Source: Anoxybacillus flavithermus
GTDB lineage: Bacteria > Bacillota > Bacilli > Bacillales > Anoxybacillaceae
NCBI RefSeq assembly: GCF_002742685.1
Contig: NZ_PEDM01000010.1
Location: forward strand, 1 to 64,000
Direction: 5' to 3'
Length of the DNA: 64,000 nucleotides
A model generated the notes under the pieces. It was not told the origin of the DNA and did not search any database. It saw nothing but the letters and a program-made list of their open reading frames with translations. Shown here piece after piece: positions 41,174 through 50,442 of this stretch; position 1 is the stretch's first letter; each line of letters opens with the position of its first letter. The position numbers and the translations under genes are program-made.

Positions 41174-42160
41174 CTACACTTTCTCAATGGACACTTTCCC
41201 GAATAGTCCTTCTGGCTTAAAGATGAGAACGACAATTAAAATAGAAAAAGCAAATACGTCTTTATACTCTGCTCCTAATATACCGTTGGAAACGATCGGC
41301 AAGTTCGCCGCCGCAAACATTTCAAGCAAACCGAGCACAATGCCACCGAACATCGCTCCACGAATGTTTCCGATCCCACCTAATACTGCTGCTGTGAAAG
41401 CTTTTAGTCCTAAAATGAAACCAATGTACGGGTCAATCGTTCCGTATTGAATCGCAAAAAGAACGCCTGTTGCCCCTCCTAGCGCCGAGCCGATGAAAAA
41501 TGTTAAAGCAATGACTTTGTTGACATTTACACTCATTAGTGCCGCCGTTTCACGATCTTGGGCGACAGCACGCATTGCCATCCCCCATTTTGTTTTATTT
41601 ACAAAAAAGTCAAGCGTCATCATCATGACAACGGCTGTAACTAAAACGATAAAAAATGAGGACTTAACTGAGGCATCGTGAAATCCCGACCAGATAGAGG
41701 AAGCTGAAATGTTTACTTGTCCACTAAATAAACTTGGACCTGTTAAAATATAGTTTCCTTTCTTTAATTCTGTAATAAAACGAACAAAATCTTGCAATAA
41801 AAACGAAATACCGATCGCTGTAATAAGGGTAATTAATTTTGGAGCGCTTCGTAACGGACGATATGCAACTCGTTCAATCCCCATGCCAAGCAATCCTGTC
41901 ACAATCGATGTCGCCACAAGGACGATAAGTAAAGACAACAGCATAGGCATAGACGATAGCCAACCAAAAGCAGACAGCGATAAGAAAAGCGCTGTGCCAA
42001 CAAATGCCCCTGTCATAAAAATTTCCCCATGGGCGAAGTTAATAAGTTCTAAAATGCCATACACCATTGTATATCCGAGGGCAACAATCGCGTATACAGC
42101 TCCCAATGCCAATCCGTCAATGACGACTTGCGGCAATGTTTGTAGCACATGTTCGATCAT
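41174..42160 (-). CDS. livH: Branched-chain amino acid ABC transporter permease LivH
   Basis: A 328-residue permease with about eight membrane segments and motifs VALGYTMVYGILELINFAHGEIFM and QDRETAALMSVNVNKVIALTF. ATG 42160 is preferred, with GGAGG eight bases before it. A terminator-like hairpin separates it from livJ, which probably lets the binding protein be made in excess. Confidence 0.92.
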   Translation of the reverse strand: MIEHVLQTLPQVVIDGLALGAVYAIVALGYTMVYGILELINFAHGEIFMTGAFVGTALFLSLSAFGWLSSMPMLLSLLIVLVATSIVTGLLGMGIERVAYRPLRSAPKLITLITAIGISFLLQDFVRFITELKKGNYILTGPSLFSGQVNISASSIWSGFHDASVKSSFFIVLVTAVVMMMTLDFFVNKTKWGMAMRAVAQDRETAALMSVNVNKVIALTFFIGSALGGATGVLFAIQYGTIDPYIGFILGLKAFTAAVLGGIGNIRGAMFGGIVLGLLEMFAAANLPIVSNGILGAEYKDVFAFSILIVVLIFKPEGLFGKVSIEKV

Positions 42161-42242
42161 ATGTTGTTCCTCCATTCCCTTGTCTTTTTCTAAAATTAAC
42201 CAGTCTTTTTTCCTATCAACAACATGTTAAAAAAATTATAAG

Positions 42243-42273
42243 AAAAGGGTACGGCAAACTGTCATACCCTTTT
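42243..42273 (-). terminator. Intercistronic hairpin between livJ and livH
   Basis: AAAAGGGTA (42243-42251) pairs with TACCCTTTT (42265-42273). It sits inside the operon and a T-rich stretch follows a few bases later, so partial termination is likely. Confidence 0.65.
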
Positions 42274-42288
42274 CAAACGTATTTATCT

Positions 42289-43494
42289 TTATTTGCTTAC
42301 TTCATCTTCTAATCGCGCTGGATATGTTGCTTCTTCAAATTTGTAAATGTAAATTTTCGCATATTTGTTGTCCCCTTTTTCATCGAAGCTTACTTTCGTC
42401 ACAACCCCCTCATAGTCTTGAACGTGACGAACGGCTTCAGCAACTTGCTCGCGAGAAGGAAGTTTGTTTCCGTTCGCTTTAATGGCTTCTTCAATCGCTT
42501 TTAATAAAACCCCCATGGCGTCATATCCGTAAGCAGAGTACGACTCAATATTTTTCCCGAATTTCTGTTTATACCTTTCAGCAAACTGTTTTCCTGATTC
42601 TGTCGCTGTTGCAATACCTGCAGCAGATGTAATGAACGTATTTTTCACCGCGTCGCCTGCGATCTCAACGAGCGTAGAAGAATCCATTCCATCTCCACCC
42701 ATAAACGGTACGGTAATACCTTTATCACGCGCTTGCTTAATCAACATGCCACCCTCTGTATACATACCACCGAAATACACGAGATCCGGCTTTTTCGCGA
42801 GCACTTGGTTTAGTACACCGTTAAAGTCTTTTTCACCAATTGTAATTCCTTCAAATCCAACAACTTCGGCACCTGCTTCCTCCGCTCCTTTTTTGAACGC
42901 CTCCGCTAAGCCTGTACCGTATGCTGTTTTATCTTGAATGATAAAAATTTTCTTTGCTCCTAATTTTTCAACGGCAAATTTTGCACCTGCTGGGCCTTGG
43001 AAATCGTCGCGTGCACAAATGCGGTTCACCGTTTTTAAGCCTCGGTCTGTTACGTCTGTTGCTGTGTTTGCTGGGGAAACCATTGGAATGCTATATTTTT
43101 CGTAAATTTCTGAAGATGGAATCGCGACTCCTGAATTCAAATGTCCAACGACACCTAAAACTTGTTGATCCGCTCCAATGAGTTGAGCGTTTGCCACTCC
43201 TTTTTTCGGGTCGGCTTGATCGTCATATGGAACAAGTTCCAATTTAAACCCTAGCTTTTCAAACTTTTCTTTTTGTTCTTCTAAAGCCAGTTGAGCTCCC
43301 AGTTTAATCGATTCACCTAACGTCGCTGCTCCACCAGAAAGAGGACTTTGAGTGGCAATTTTAATGACTGTGCCCCCTTCGCCTCCCTCGCTATTTTTCG
43401 GTGTTTCTGACGTCTTATCCGCCGAACATCCTGCCAACAAACCAATCGCAAGCGTAGCGGATGTGAAAATAGAAAATGCTTTTTTCCTTTTCAT
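42289..43494 (-). CDS. livJ: Branched-chain amino acid-binding lipoprotein LivJ
   Basis: A 401-residue periplasmic-type binding protein with lipobox IGLLAGCS. The family opening KIATQSPLSGGAATLGESIKLGA and the domain MVSPANTATDVTDRGLKTVNRICARDD are clear. It captures leucine, isoleucine and valine outside the membrane and hands them to LivHM. ATG 43494 has AAAGGGGG upstream. It is the first and probably best-expressed gene of the operon. Confidence 0.93.
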   Translation of the reverse strand: MKRKKAFSIFTSATLAIGLLAGCSADKTSETPKNSEGGEGGTVIKIATQSPLSGGAATLGESIKLGAQLALEEQKEKFEKLGFKLELVPYDDQADPKKGVANAQLIGADQQVLGVVGHLNSGVAIPSSEIYEKYSIPMVSPANTATDVTDRGLKTVNRICARDDFQGPAGAKFAVEKLGAKKIFIIQDKTAYGTGLAEAFKKGAEEAGAEVVGFEGITIGEKDFNGVLNQVLAKKPDLVYFGGMYTEGGMLIKQARDKGITVPFMGGDGMDSSTLVEIAGDAVKNTFITSAAGIATATESGKQFAERYKQKFGKNIESYSAYGYDAMGVLLKAIEEAIKANGNKLPSREQVAEAVRHVQDYEGVVTKVSFDEKGDNKYAKIYIYKFEEATYPARLEDEVSK

Positions 43495-43509
43495 GACAAT
43501 CCCCCTTTT

Positions 43510-43571
43510 TATTTTCAAAAAATTTAATATTTTTACAACAATAATATAATATGAATTTTCAGAATATACAA
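43510..43571 (-). promoter_or_regulatory. livJ promoter with CodY-like boxes
   Basis: Minus strand: -35 TTGTAT (43571-43566), 17-base spacer, -10 TATATT (43548-43543). A CodY-like box AATTTTCAGAATATA (43554-43568, 13 of 15 to AATTTTCWGAAAATT) lies across the -35/spacer, and a second TATTTTCAAAAAATT (43510-43524, 13 of 15) lies in the leader. CodY control by branched-chain amino acids and GTP is expected. Confidence 0.55.
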
Positions 43572-43612
43572 GACGTATTTTCAAAAATGTTTGAAAAAAC
43601 ATATATCGTCAT

Positions 43613-43639
43613 AAAAAAACCGACCGTATGAACGATCGG
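43613..43639 (-). terminator. Second minus-strand terminator upstream of livJ
   Basis: Minus strand CCGATCG pairs with CGGTCGG (43639-43620, one G-T), then seven T. It lies 110 bases beyond the terminator of the sugar-transport operon, with no recognised gene in the 43640-43748 gap, which contains only AT-rich sequence. Confidence 0.65.
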
Positions 43640-43740
43640 CACTATACCTCTTATGTATTTTTTATTTTATTTACACTGACGCATAACTATGAAAATGTTA
43701 CCGCTAACAATATACCCCTAAAACTTTACATTTCCATACA

Positions 43741-43780
43741 AAAAAAGTACCGGAAAGACAGCTTTCCTTGCCTTTCCGGT
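43741..43780 (-). terminator. Terminator of the xylFGH-type operon
   Basis: ACCGGAAAG (43749-43757) pairs with CTTTCCGGT (43772-43780), followed on the minus strand by a T-run (43746-43741). Confidence 0.88.
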
Positions 43781-43787
43781 TGCCCCT

Positions 43788-44957
43788 TTAATTCGTTTTC
43801 CGTTTTCGGCTAGCAATATCAATCCAAACCGCTAAAATTAAAATGCTTCCTTTTACGATGTATTGCCAAAATGTTTCCATACCTAATAACGACATCCCAT
43901 TGTCTAGCGACGTCATAACCATCGCACCGATTATCGCACCAATTATCGTACCAGATCCGCCCATTAAAGATGTTCCACCGATGACACAAGCAGCGATGGC
44001 ATCTAGTTCGTACATTTGTCCCGCTGAAATCGTTGCCGAAGATAGGCGCGCGGTTAAAACAAGTGCAGCGATAGCAGAAAGCAATCCTGTAAAGACAAAC
44101 AACATCATCGTATGACGTTGGATGTTAATTCCAGAAAGTCGAGCCGCTTCTACGTTTCCTCCAATGGCGTATACGTGACGACCAAATGTCGTTTTTGTCG
44201 CAATGAATGAGAAAATAAGGGCCAAGGCAATGACAAAAATAATTGGAAACGGGATTCCTTTATAGCTGTTCATTGTAACAACAAATACGAAAATAAGTAC
44301 GCTAATAACAAATAGCTTCGCGAGTTCAAGAGGCAACGGTGAAACAGTAAAACCGTATTGTTGGCGCGATTTTCGCTTACGAAACATTGAAATAAATAGC
44401 GCGACAATGGCAATCGCCGCAAGGATCATACCGAAAATATCCGTAAAATATGCGCTTCCTAAAGCGATAAATTGAGCATCAAAAATTGGAATGGTCGTCG
44501 ATTTCGTAATGCCCATTAATGCTCCGCGGAAAATCATCATTCCACCTAATGTAACGATAAATGCAGGAATCGCTCGATAAGCAACTAACCAGCCTTGCAC
44601 GAATCCGACAAGTGCGCCTGCAAGCAGCGTACATAAAATGACGACAGATGTCGGCATCCCCATCCAGTTGCTTAAAATGGCTGCAACACCGCCTGTGAGA
44701 CCGACAATCGAACCAACAGAAAGATCAATATGACCCGCAACAATAACAAGTACCATACCAATGGCTAAAATAGCCGTAACAGACATTTGTGTAAATAAGT
44801 TCGATAAATTGCGAGCACTCAAAAATGTCTCATTTAACATACCAAAGAAAATCCAAATGGCAATGAGTGCACCGATCATCGTATAAGCACGAATATCTAT
44901 TTTGCCAAATATATTTTTCTTTTTCGGTTGCTGGTCGATGACTGCTTTCACTTCCAT
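43788..44957 (-). CDS. xylH: Sugar ABC transporter permease (XylH-like)
   Basis: A 389-residue permease of the ribose/xylose class with about ten membrane helices. Motifs VLVIVAGHIDLSVGSIVGL (near residue 70) and FGRHVYAIGGNVEAARLSGI (near 262) are those of XylH/MmsB/GguB; the loop insertion RKRKSRQQYGF is typical of this subgroup. It is the last gene of a binding protein-ATPase-permease operon. Xylose is favoured by the neighbouring sensor set, but galactose/arabinose-type relatives are similar. Confidence 0.82.
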   Translation of the reverse strand: MEVKAVIDQQPKKKNIFGKIDIRAYTMIGALIAIWIFFGMLNETFLSARNLSNLFTQMSVTAILAIGMVLVIVAGHIDLSVGSIVGLTGGVAAILSNWMGMPTSVVILCTLLAGALVGFVQGWLVAYRAIPAFIVTLGGMMIFRGALMGITKSTTIPIFDAQFIALGSAYFTDIFGMILAAIAIVALFISMFRKRKSRQQYGFTVSPLPLELAKLFVISVLIFVFVVTMNSYKGIPFPIIFVIALALIFSFIATKTTFGRHVYAIGGNVEAARLSGINIQRHTMMLFVFTGLLSAIAALVLTARLSSATISAGQMYELDAIAACVIGGTSLMGGSGTIIGAIIGAMVMTSLDNGMSLLGMETFWQYIVKGSILILAVWIDIASRKRKTN

Positions 44958-44960
44958 AAC

Positions 44961-46469
44961 TCATTCTCCTCCTGTCGCTGCCATCATAATATTTTCTTGT
45001 GTTGCTTCATCGTGTGATAACTCTTTCACGATTTGTCCTTCCCGCATAACATAAATGCGGTCGCTCATTCCTAAAATTTCTGGAAGTTCAGAAGAAATCA
45101 TCATGATGGCAACGCCTTCTTTTGCTAATTTATTCATTAAGTGATAAATTTCATATTTCGCTCCAACATCAATGCCGCGCGTTGGCTCGTCTAATATTAA
45201 AAGCTTTGGCTTTGCCATTAACCATTTCGCCAATACAACTTTTTGCTGATTTCCTCCAGATAACGTACCGACAGCTGTTTCTAAAGACGCTGTTTTTGTT
45301 TTTAGTTCATCAACGTATTTTTGGCTCCATTTCAATTCTTCATTTTGATCAATGACTTGTAAGTGGCTAATACTTTTTAAACTAGCTAATGTCGTATTTG
45401 TTTTCACATCCATTCCGAGTACAAGTCCTAACCTTTTGCGGTCTTCAGTGACGAGTGCAATACCTGATCGAATTGCATCTTGCACCGAACGAATATGCAC
45501 TTGTTTTCCTTCTATCCACACTTCCCCTTCGGCTTTTCCTTCATATGCACCGAATAAGCTCATCGCAAGTTCTGTTCGTCCTGCTCCCATCAATCCAGCA
45601 ATGCCAACAATTTCCCCAGCACGAACAGTCATATGAATATTGTTGTTGACTTTCATCGGCTTTTCCTTATGCCATATCGAATAGTTTTTTACTTCTAAGA
45701 CGACATGCCCTGGCGTTTTTTTGACGTACGGATAACGCTCTGTCAACTCACGCCCAACCATGAGGGCAACGACTTCATCTTCATTTGTTTCTGTACGTGA
45801 AAGAGTTGCGATTGATTTTCCGTCACGCAACACGGTAATCGAATCTGCTAACCGAAATACTTCTGGCATTTTATGAGAAATATAAATACACGCAACCCCT
45901 TGTGCTCGCAGCTGTTCTAAAATACCCATTAAAATTTCAACTTCACTTTCGGTTAAAGCTGCCGTCGGCTCGTCTAAAATTAAAATGTTTGCTTGCTTAG
46001 CTAGCGCTTTAGCAATTTCAACTAACTGCTGTTGTCCGATACCGAGTGAGTGGATTTTTGTTTGAGGAGAAATCGTTAATCCCACTTTCTTTAACCATGT
46101 TTCTGCCTCATAATATAACTGATCCCATTGAATGACACCGAATTTACGTGGTTCTCTCCCTAAAAAAATGTTTTCACCAACGGTCATTTCTTTTACAAGT
46201 GCAAGTTCTTGGTGAATGATCGCAATGCCTGCTTGCTCAGCATCAACAATATGTCGAAACGAAACAGGTTTGCCGTCAATACGAATTTCACCATCATACG
46301 TGCCAGCTGGATATAGTCCGCTTAACACTTTCATCAACGTCGATTTTCCAGCACCATTTTCGCCACAAAGCGCATGAATTTCTCCCTTTTTCACTTTGAA
46401 ACTAACGCGGTCAAGCGCTTTCACACCGGGAAACTCTTTTGTAATATTGATCATTTCTAACGCATACAT
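44961..46469 (-). CDS. xylG: Sugar ABC transporter double ATPase (XylG-like)
   Basis: A 502-residue tandem ATPase. The first domain has Walker A GENGAGKST, LGIGQQQLVEIAKAL and Walker B ILILDEPTAAL. The second has a degenerate GLMGAGRTE loop, LSGGNQQKVVLAKWL and LLILDEPTRGIDVGAK, as expected for the carbohydrate uptake transporter 2 family. ATG 46469 with GGGAGTG upstream is chosen over a longer frame. Three bases separate it from xylH. Confidence 0.87.
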   Translation of the reverse strand: MYALEMINITKEFPGVKALDRVSFKVKKGEIHALCGENGAGKSTLMKVLSGLYPAGTYDGEIRIDGKPVSFRHIVDAEQAGIAIIHQELALVKEMTVGENIFLGREPRKFGVIQWDQLYYEAETWLKKVGLTISPQTKIHSLGIGQQQLVEIAKALAKQANILILDEPTAALTESEVEILMGILEQLRAQGVACIYISHKMPEVFRLADSITVLRDGKSIATLSRTETNEDEVVALMVGRELTERYPYVKKTPGHVVLEVKNYSIWHKEKPMKVNNNIHMTVRAGEIVGIAGLMGAGRTELAMSLFGAYEGKAEGEVWIEGKQVHIRSVQDAIRSGIALVTEDRKRLGLVLGMDVKTNTTLASLKSISHLQVIDQNEELKWSQKYVDELKTKTASLETAVGTLSGGNQQKVVLAKWLMAKPKLLILDEPTRGIDVGAKYEIYHLMNKLAKEGVAIMMISSELPEILGMSDRIYVMREGQIVKELSHDEATQENIMMAATGGE

Positions 46470-46530
46470 TCGTTTCACTCCCGTTGTATCATGTTGAAAA
46501 TAAGGGTCTGGCAAAGCCAGCCCCTTGTTT

Positions 46531-47613
46531 TCATTGTTTTGGCCATTGATCTTTCGGTACGTTTTTGAATACGTCCTCTAATTTGTGATACCCATCTTTA
46601 ATGACTGTGTCTAATACATTTTCTTTTGTTACAGCAATTGGATCAAGTAAGACAGATGGAACGTCAATTTTTCCATTTGATACCGTCTGGTTCGTTTCGA
46701 TTTTCTCACCTTTTGCTAAAGCAACAGCCATTTCCGCCGCTTTTGTTGCAATCGCTTTAATTGGTTTGTATACTGTCATCGTTTGTGTACCTTCAACGAT
46801 TCGTTGTAATGCAGCTAATTCAGCATCTTGTCCTGAAACAGGTACTTTTCCTGCTAAACCTTGCGCCGCTAACGCTTGAATGACACCACCTGCTGTACCA
46901 TCATTCGCTGCGACAACGGCTTGAATGTTATTGTTATTTGCTGTTAATGCGTTCTCCATGTTTTTCAATGCTTCTTCTGGTTTCCAATCTTTTGAGAATT
47001 GGTCGTAAACAATTTTAATGTCGCCTTTTTCCTCAAGTGGCTTTAATACGTTCATGGCTCCTTGGCGGAATAAATGAGCGTTGTTATCTGTATCTGCTCC
47101 ACCGATATAAACATAGTTTCCTTTCGGTGCTTTTTCTACAATCGCTTGTGCTTGCATTTCACCGACACGCACGTTGTCAAATGAAACGTAATAATCTACT
47201 TCCGCATTTTTAATTAAACGGTCATAAGAAATAACTGGAATTCCTTCTTTATGCGCTTTTTCTACGATCGCCGCTGACGCCTCTGCGTTATGAGGTACGA
47301 CGACAAGAACATCGACACCCTCTGAAATGAGTTGTTCTGCCTGGCTCAACTGTGCGGCATCGTCTCCGTTTGCTGCTAACGTTTTCACTTCCGCACCGAG
47401 TTCTTTCACTTTCGCCTCAAACAATTCTTTATCCCGTTGCCAACGTTCTTCCTTTAACGTATCCATCGAAAAACCGATGACAATTTTATCATCGTCTTTT
47501 TTCGTCGATTCGCTTCCCCCTTCGTTTCCCGAAGATACAACCCCGCACGCTGTTAATGCGGATGCTAATACGAATGTTGCCGCCCCTTTTGCGACGTGTT
47601 TCCACCACTTCAC
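46531..47613 (-). CDS. xylF: Sugar-binding lipoprotein (XylF/ChvE-like)
   Basis: A 360-residue periplasmic-type binding protein. Lipobox SALTACGV is near residue 20. The mature part begins IVIGFSMDTLKEERWQRD, has VLVVVPHNAEASAAIV, YVSFDNVRVGEMQAQAI and VVAANDGTAGGVIQAL, all as in D-xylose-binding proteins. GTG 47613 has GGGGG seven bases upstream; the longer frame has none. Two cre sites lie in its 180-base upstream region. Confidence 0.85.
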   Translation of the reverse strand: MKWWKHVAKGAATFVLASALTACGVVSSGNEGGSESTKKDDDKIVIGFSMDTLKEERWQRDKELFEAKVKELGAEVKTLAANGDDAAQLSQAEQLISEGVDVLVVVPHNAEASAAIVEKAHKEGIPVISYDRLIKNAEVDYYVSFDNVRVGEMQAQAIVEKAPKGNYVYIGGADTDNNAHLFRQGAMNVLKPLEEKGDIKIVYDQFSKDWKPEEALKNMENALTANNNNIQAVVAANDGTAGGVIQALAAQGLAGKVPVSGQDAELAALQRIVEGTQTMTVYKPIKAIATKAAEMAVALAKGEKIETNQTVSNGKIDVPSVLLDPIAVTKENVLDTVIKDGYHKLEDVFKNVPKDQWPKQ

Positions 47614-47668
47614 ATGTATTCCCCCTTGTTTTTCATATCGTCTACATGTTAAGCGTAACACAAGAAAA

Positions 47669-47682
47669 AGAAAGCGTTTTCT
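47669..47682 (-). promoter_or_regulatory. cre-like site near xylF
   Basis: AGAAAGCGTTTTCT is a palindrome apart from one central pair and fits TGWAANCGNTNWCA at 12 of 14 positions, missing only the end bases. It lies in the leader 56 bases upstream of the xylF start. Confidence 0.5.
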
Positions 47683-47718
47683 TTTCCTTCTTCACTTATT
47701 TGCGATATATTCGCACAA

Positions 47719-47732
47719 TTTAAACGCTTTCA
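47719..47732 (-). promoter_or_regulatory. cre site upstream of xylF
   Basis: TTTAAACGCTTTCA fits the CcpA consensus TGWAANCGNTNWCA at 13 of 14 positions. It lies about 105 bases upstream of xylF, likely in or just above the promoter. Confidence 0.6.
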
Positions 47733-47775
47733 TTCCTATAAAGACGAACGGATTAGCATTTTTTTGTCGTCCAAC

Positions 47776-47807
47776 AAAAAAATGCGAGCATTTTATCAAC
47801 GCTCGCA
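47776..47807 (-). terminator. Terminator of the sugar-sensor operon
   Basis: TGCGAGC (47783-47789) pairs with GCTCGCA (47801-47807), followed by seven T on the minus strand. It overlaps the end of the yesN-like gene. Confidence 0.88.
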
Positions 47808-49025
47808 CACGTCTTGACGATATTCTGTTGGTGTCATATTTGTCACTTTTTTAAACACGCGGCTAAAATAGTTTGGATCTTTGTATCCGACGCGGTAACA
47901 AGCTTCTTTCACCGTTAATCCTTCGTCGCGCATCAATTGTTTCGCTTTTTCGATGCGTAAATTGGTTAAATAATCGATAAATGTTTGACCTGTTTCTTTT
48001 TTAAATAGTTTGCTGAAATAATACGGAGTTAAATGAACATATTTTGCTACTTCTTCAAGCGTTATATCATAACAATAATTTTCTTGTAAAAATATTTCGA
48101 CTTGCTCAATGACGCTACCACTTGTTTTTATTGTCGTTTGTTCCACTTCATCCGTTAGCGGAACATCATCGATATGCATCACTCGACTAAATGATGGAAC
48201 GTAACGAACCGCTATAGATGCCTCTTTATATGAGCGTTTCATTCCATCGATCCCCGACCGAATCGTTCCAATTCCTATTTTTACTCGCTGTTGCAATCCT
48301 TTCTCGAGCTGTTTTAACAACGATTGAACGAACGAAATGGTATGTTCATGTTGTTCGCTTTCAATAAAAATTGCCATTTGCCTTTGACTAAGCGGGCTAC
48401 ATAAACAACGGCGATATTGTTTCATGCATTGCTTTACAGTTTCTTCCCATCTTTCTCTTTCAAACGCATCGGTCTTTTCTAGTTCCACAACAATGGCATA
48501 ACCGCTCTCGAATTCCATGCCAGTGAACGTATGGGCAGCACATTCGTCCATTTTCCCCATGAACAACCACGTCCAAGCTATCTCACTTAATGCTTGCAGT
48601 TGAACAAGTTTTTCACGGGCGGTTAATTGTTGTTCACGCATCGCTTGTTCTTCTGCAATTTGCTGTAACAATTTTTGTAACAAATCAATGATTTGTTGTT
48701 TTTTGGCGGGCTTTAACACGTATTCACTTACACCTAAAGAAATCGCTTCTTTTGCATATGTAAAGTAATCATACGCTGTTAAAATGACAACTTTAGCTTG
48801 CGCATCCATTTTGCGAATTTCAGCGATAGCCTCAAGTCCTTGAATACCTGGCATTTTCATATCCATAAAAATGATATGCGGACGATGTTGCTCAACTTGC
48901 TGAATAGCCCTTCGACCGTGTTCTGCATGAAAAATCGTAAACGTCTGTGGAAATGAGCGTTCAATCATTAACTGCAATCCTTCCCTCTCTAGCGGTTCAT
49001 CATCAGCAATAAGCAGCTTGTACAT
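47796..49025 (-). CDS. AraC-type two-component response regulator (YesN-like)
   Basis: A 409-residue regulator. Residues 1-120 are a receiver (LLIADDEPLEREG; phospho-acceptor D in IIFMDMKMPGIQG; lysine in YVLKPAKK). The middle is an uncharacterised linker, and residues 305-405 are an AraC/XylS DNA-binding domain with FSKLFKKETGQTFIDYL and ACYRVGYKDPNYFSRVFKK. ATG 49025 has GGAGGGAG upstream; its start overlaps the kinase gene by 23 bases. It probably activates xylF transcription. Confidence 0.9.
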   Translation of the reverse strand: MYKLLIADDEPLEREGLQLMIERSFPQTFTIFHAEHGRRAIQQVEQHRPHIIFMDMKMPGIQGLEAIAEIRKMDAQAKVVILTAYDYFTYAKEAISLGVSEYVLKPAKKQQIIDLLQKLLQQIAEEQAMREQQLTAREKLVQLQALSEIAWTWLFMGKMDECAAHTFTGMEFESGYAIVVELEKTDAFERERWEETVKQCMKQYRRCLCSPLSQRQMAIFIESEQHEHTISFVQSLLKQLEKGLQQRVKIGIGTIRSGIDGMKRSYKEASIAVRYVPSFSRVMHIDDVPLTDEVEQTTIKTSGSVIEQVEIFLQENYCYDITLEEVAKYVHLTPYYFSKLFKKETGQTFIDYLTNLRIEKAKQLMRDEGLTVKEACYRVGYKDPNYFSRVFKKVTNMTPTEYRQDVCER

Positions 49026-50442
49026 CGTTCTCCCTCCTTGGCAACCGTAAAATAATAGCCGTTCCTTCGTTTGGCGCACTTTTTATATCTAGTATTTTTT
49101 CTACTCCATAAAAAAGCTGAAGGCGTCGCAACACATTTTCTAATCCAAGTCCTGTTGAATGACCTGTTTTAGTCAATGAATACGATGCGTTTATAATGGC
49201 TTGTTGTACATCATATGGCATTCCTACACCGTTATCAGCAACCGTTACTTGAATGCAATTTCTTTTTTCTTCGATAATTAACTGAATGTTCGCCCCTTCC
49301 TCCATTCCTTCAATCCCGTGAATAAAGGCATTTTCAATGAGCGGTTGCAACGTTAAACAAGGAATAGGCTGTTCTAAACATGATTCATCTACCCTTACTT
49401 CAAAAGTAACACGATCGCGAAAACGAGCTTTTTGAATCACAAAATACTCTTTCGCATGTTCTACTTCTTCACGTAACGTAACAGGCTGATCGAGCTTTCG
49501 TAAGTTGTATCGCAACAAGTTCGACGTGGATACGGTGAGTTCACTTGTCTTTTCTGCCCCTTCGATATAAGCAAGTTTTGAAATGACGTTTAGCGTATTA
49601 AATAAAAAGTGAGGATTAATTTGACTTTGGAGAGCTTTTAGCTCTAATTCTCGAACAAGTTTTTCTTTTTCTAATATTTCCATATTTTTAGAGATTAATA
49701 TGCGCAAATTTTCAATCATATGTTGAAACGTTTTACCGAGCAAGCCAATTTCATCATGTCCATCGAAACGAGGAATCCGCGTGTCCAGTTGACCCACTGA
49801 GATGTTTTTCGCCGCATGGACAAGATGATGAATCGGAATGACGATCGTTCGTGATAACCATATCGCAAATACGATGCTTAAAATCGTCGTTAAAATAAAC
49901 AACATTCCGCCTAGTTCATTCATTCGTGCTGTATGCTGTAATATTTGTTTGTATACAGGTTGATATAAGCTCAGTTCAACGTCAACAAGCGCTTGACTAT
50001 CTTCGCGAATAAACGAAGCAATTTTTTCAATTTCGTTGTACTGATCCGCATAACCTGTGAATTGCTGTTTTGTCAGCTTATGAATAATTGCTTGTTCTAA
50101 ATCAAGAAAAACATAAACCATATTTTTGTAGTTTTCAAGCGTGAACGCATCGTTTCCTTCCAATTGTCTTTCTGTTAATTCACGGCGCAACTTTTCAAGT
50201 TGTTTTTTATGTTCGATGAGTTGCTTATAATTGTACTCGTCTTGGTGAATTAAGTAGCTACTTAAAAAACGCACATTTTCCTGTGTCTCAAGCGAAATTT
50301 GTTTATATAAAAAAATGCGTTGCATCATGACATCGTAGCTTTCTTGTACTTGTTTTCCACTTTGAAAAATAAAAAACGCAATACAATTCAGTAAAAGAAC
50401 GAGAAGGGGAATAAAAACAAACAATTTCGTCCGAATTTTCAT
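49003..50442 (-). CDS. LytS/YesM-type sensor histidine kinase
   Basis: A 479-residue membrane kinase. One helix at the N-terminus, an extracellular region of about 150 residues, a second helix (LFILTTILSIVFAIWLS, near 185), HAMP, then a His_kinase domain with QSQINPHFLFNTLNV (phospho-acceptor H) and HATPase boxes PLIENAFIHGIEG, DNGVGMP and GLGLENVLRRL. It overlaps the binding-protein sensor gene by four bases. In Clostridium the XylFII-LytS pair senses xylose with this same gene order. Confidence 0.9.
   Translation of the reverse strand: MKIRTKLFVFIPLLVLLLNCIAFFIFQSGKQVQESYDVMMQRIFLYKQISLETQENVRFLSSYLIHQDEYNYKQLIEHKKQLEKLRRELTERQLEGNDAFTLENYKNMVYVFLDLEQAIIHKLTKQQFTGYADQYNEIEKIASFIREDSQALVDVELSLYQPVYKQILQHTARMNELGGMLFILTTILSIVFAIWLSRTIVIPIHHLVHAAKNISVGQLDTRIPRFDGHDEIGLLGKTFQHMIENLRILISKNMEILEKEKLVRELELKALQSQINPHFLFNTLNVISKLAYIEGAEKTSELTVSTSNLLRYNLRKLDQPVTLREEVEHAKEYFVIQKARFRDRVTFEVRVDESCLEQPIPCLTLQPLIENAFIHGIEGMEEGANIQLIIEEKRNCIQVTVADNGVGMPYDVQQAIINASYSLTKTGHSTGLGLENVLRRLQLFYGVEKILDIKSAPNEGTAIILRLPRRENDVQAAYC

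Noticed and set aside
47327-47854. 175-residue frame antisense to xylF
   Set aside because: It crosses the xylF control region and the terminator, and xylF is unmistakable on the other strand.
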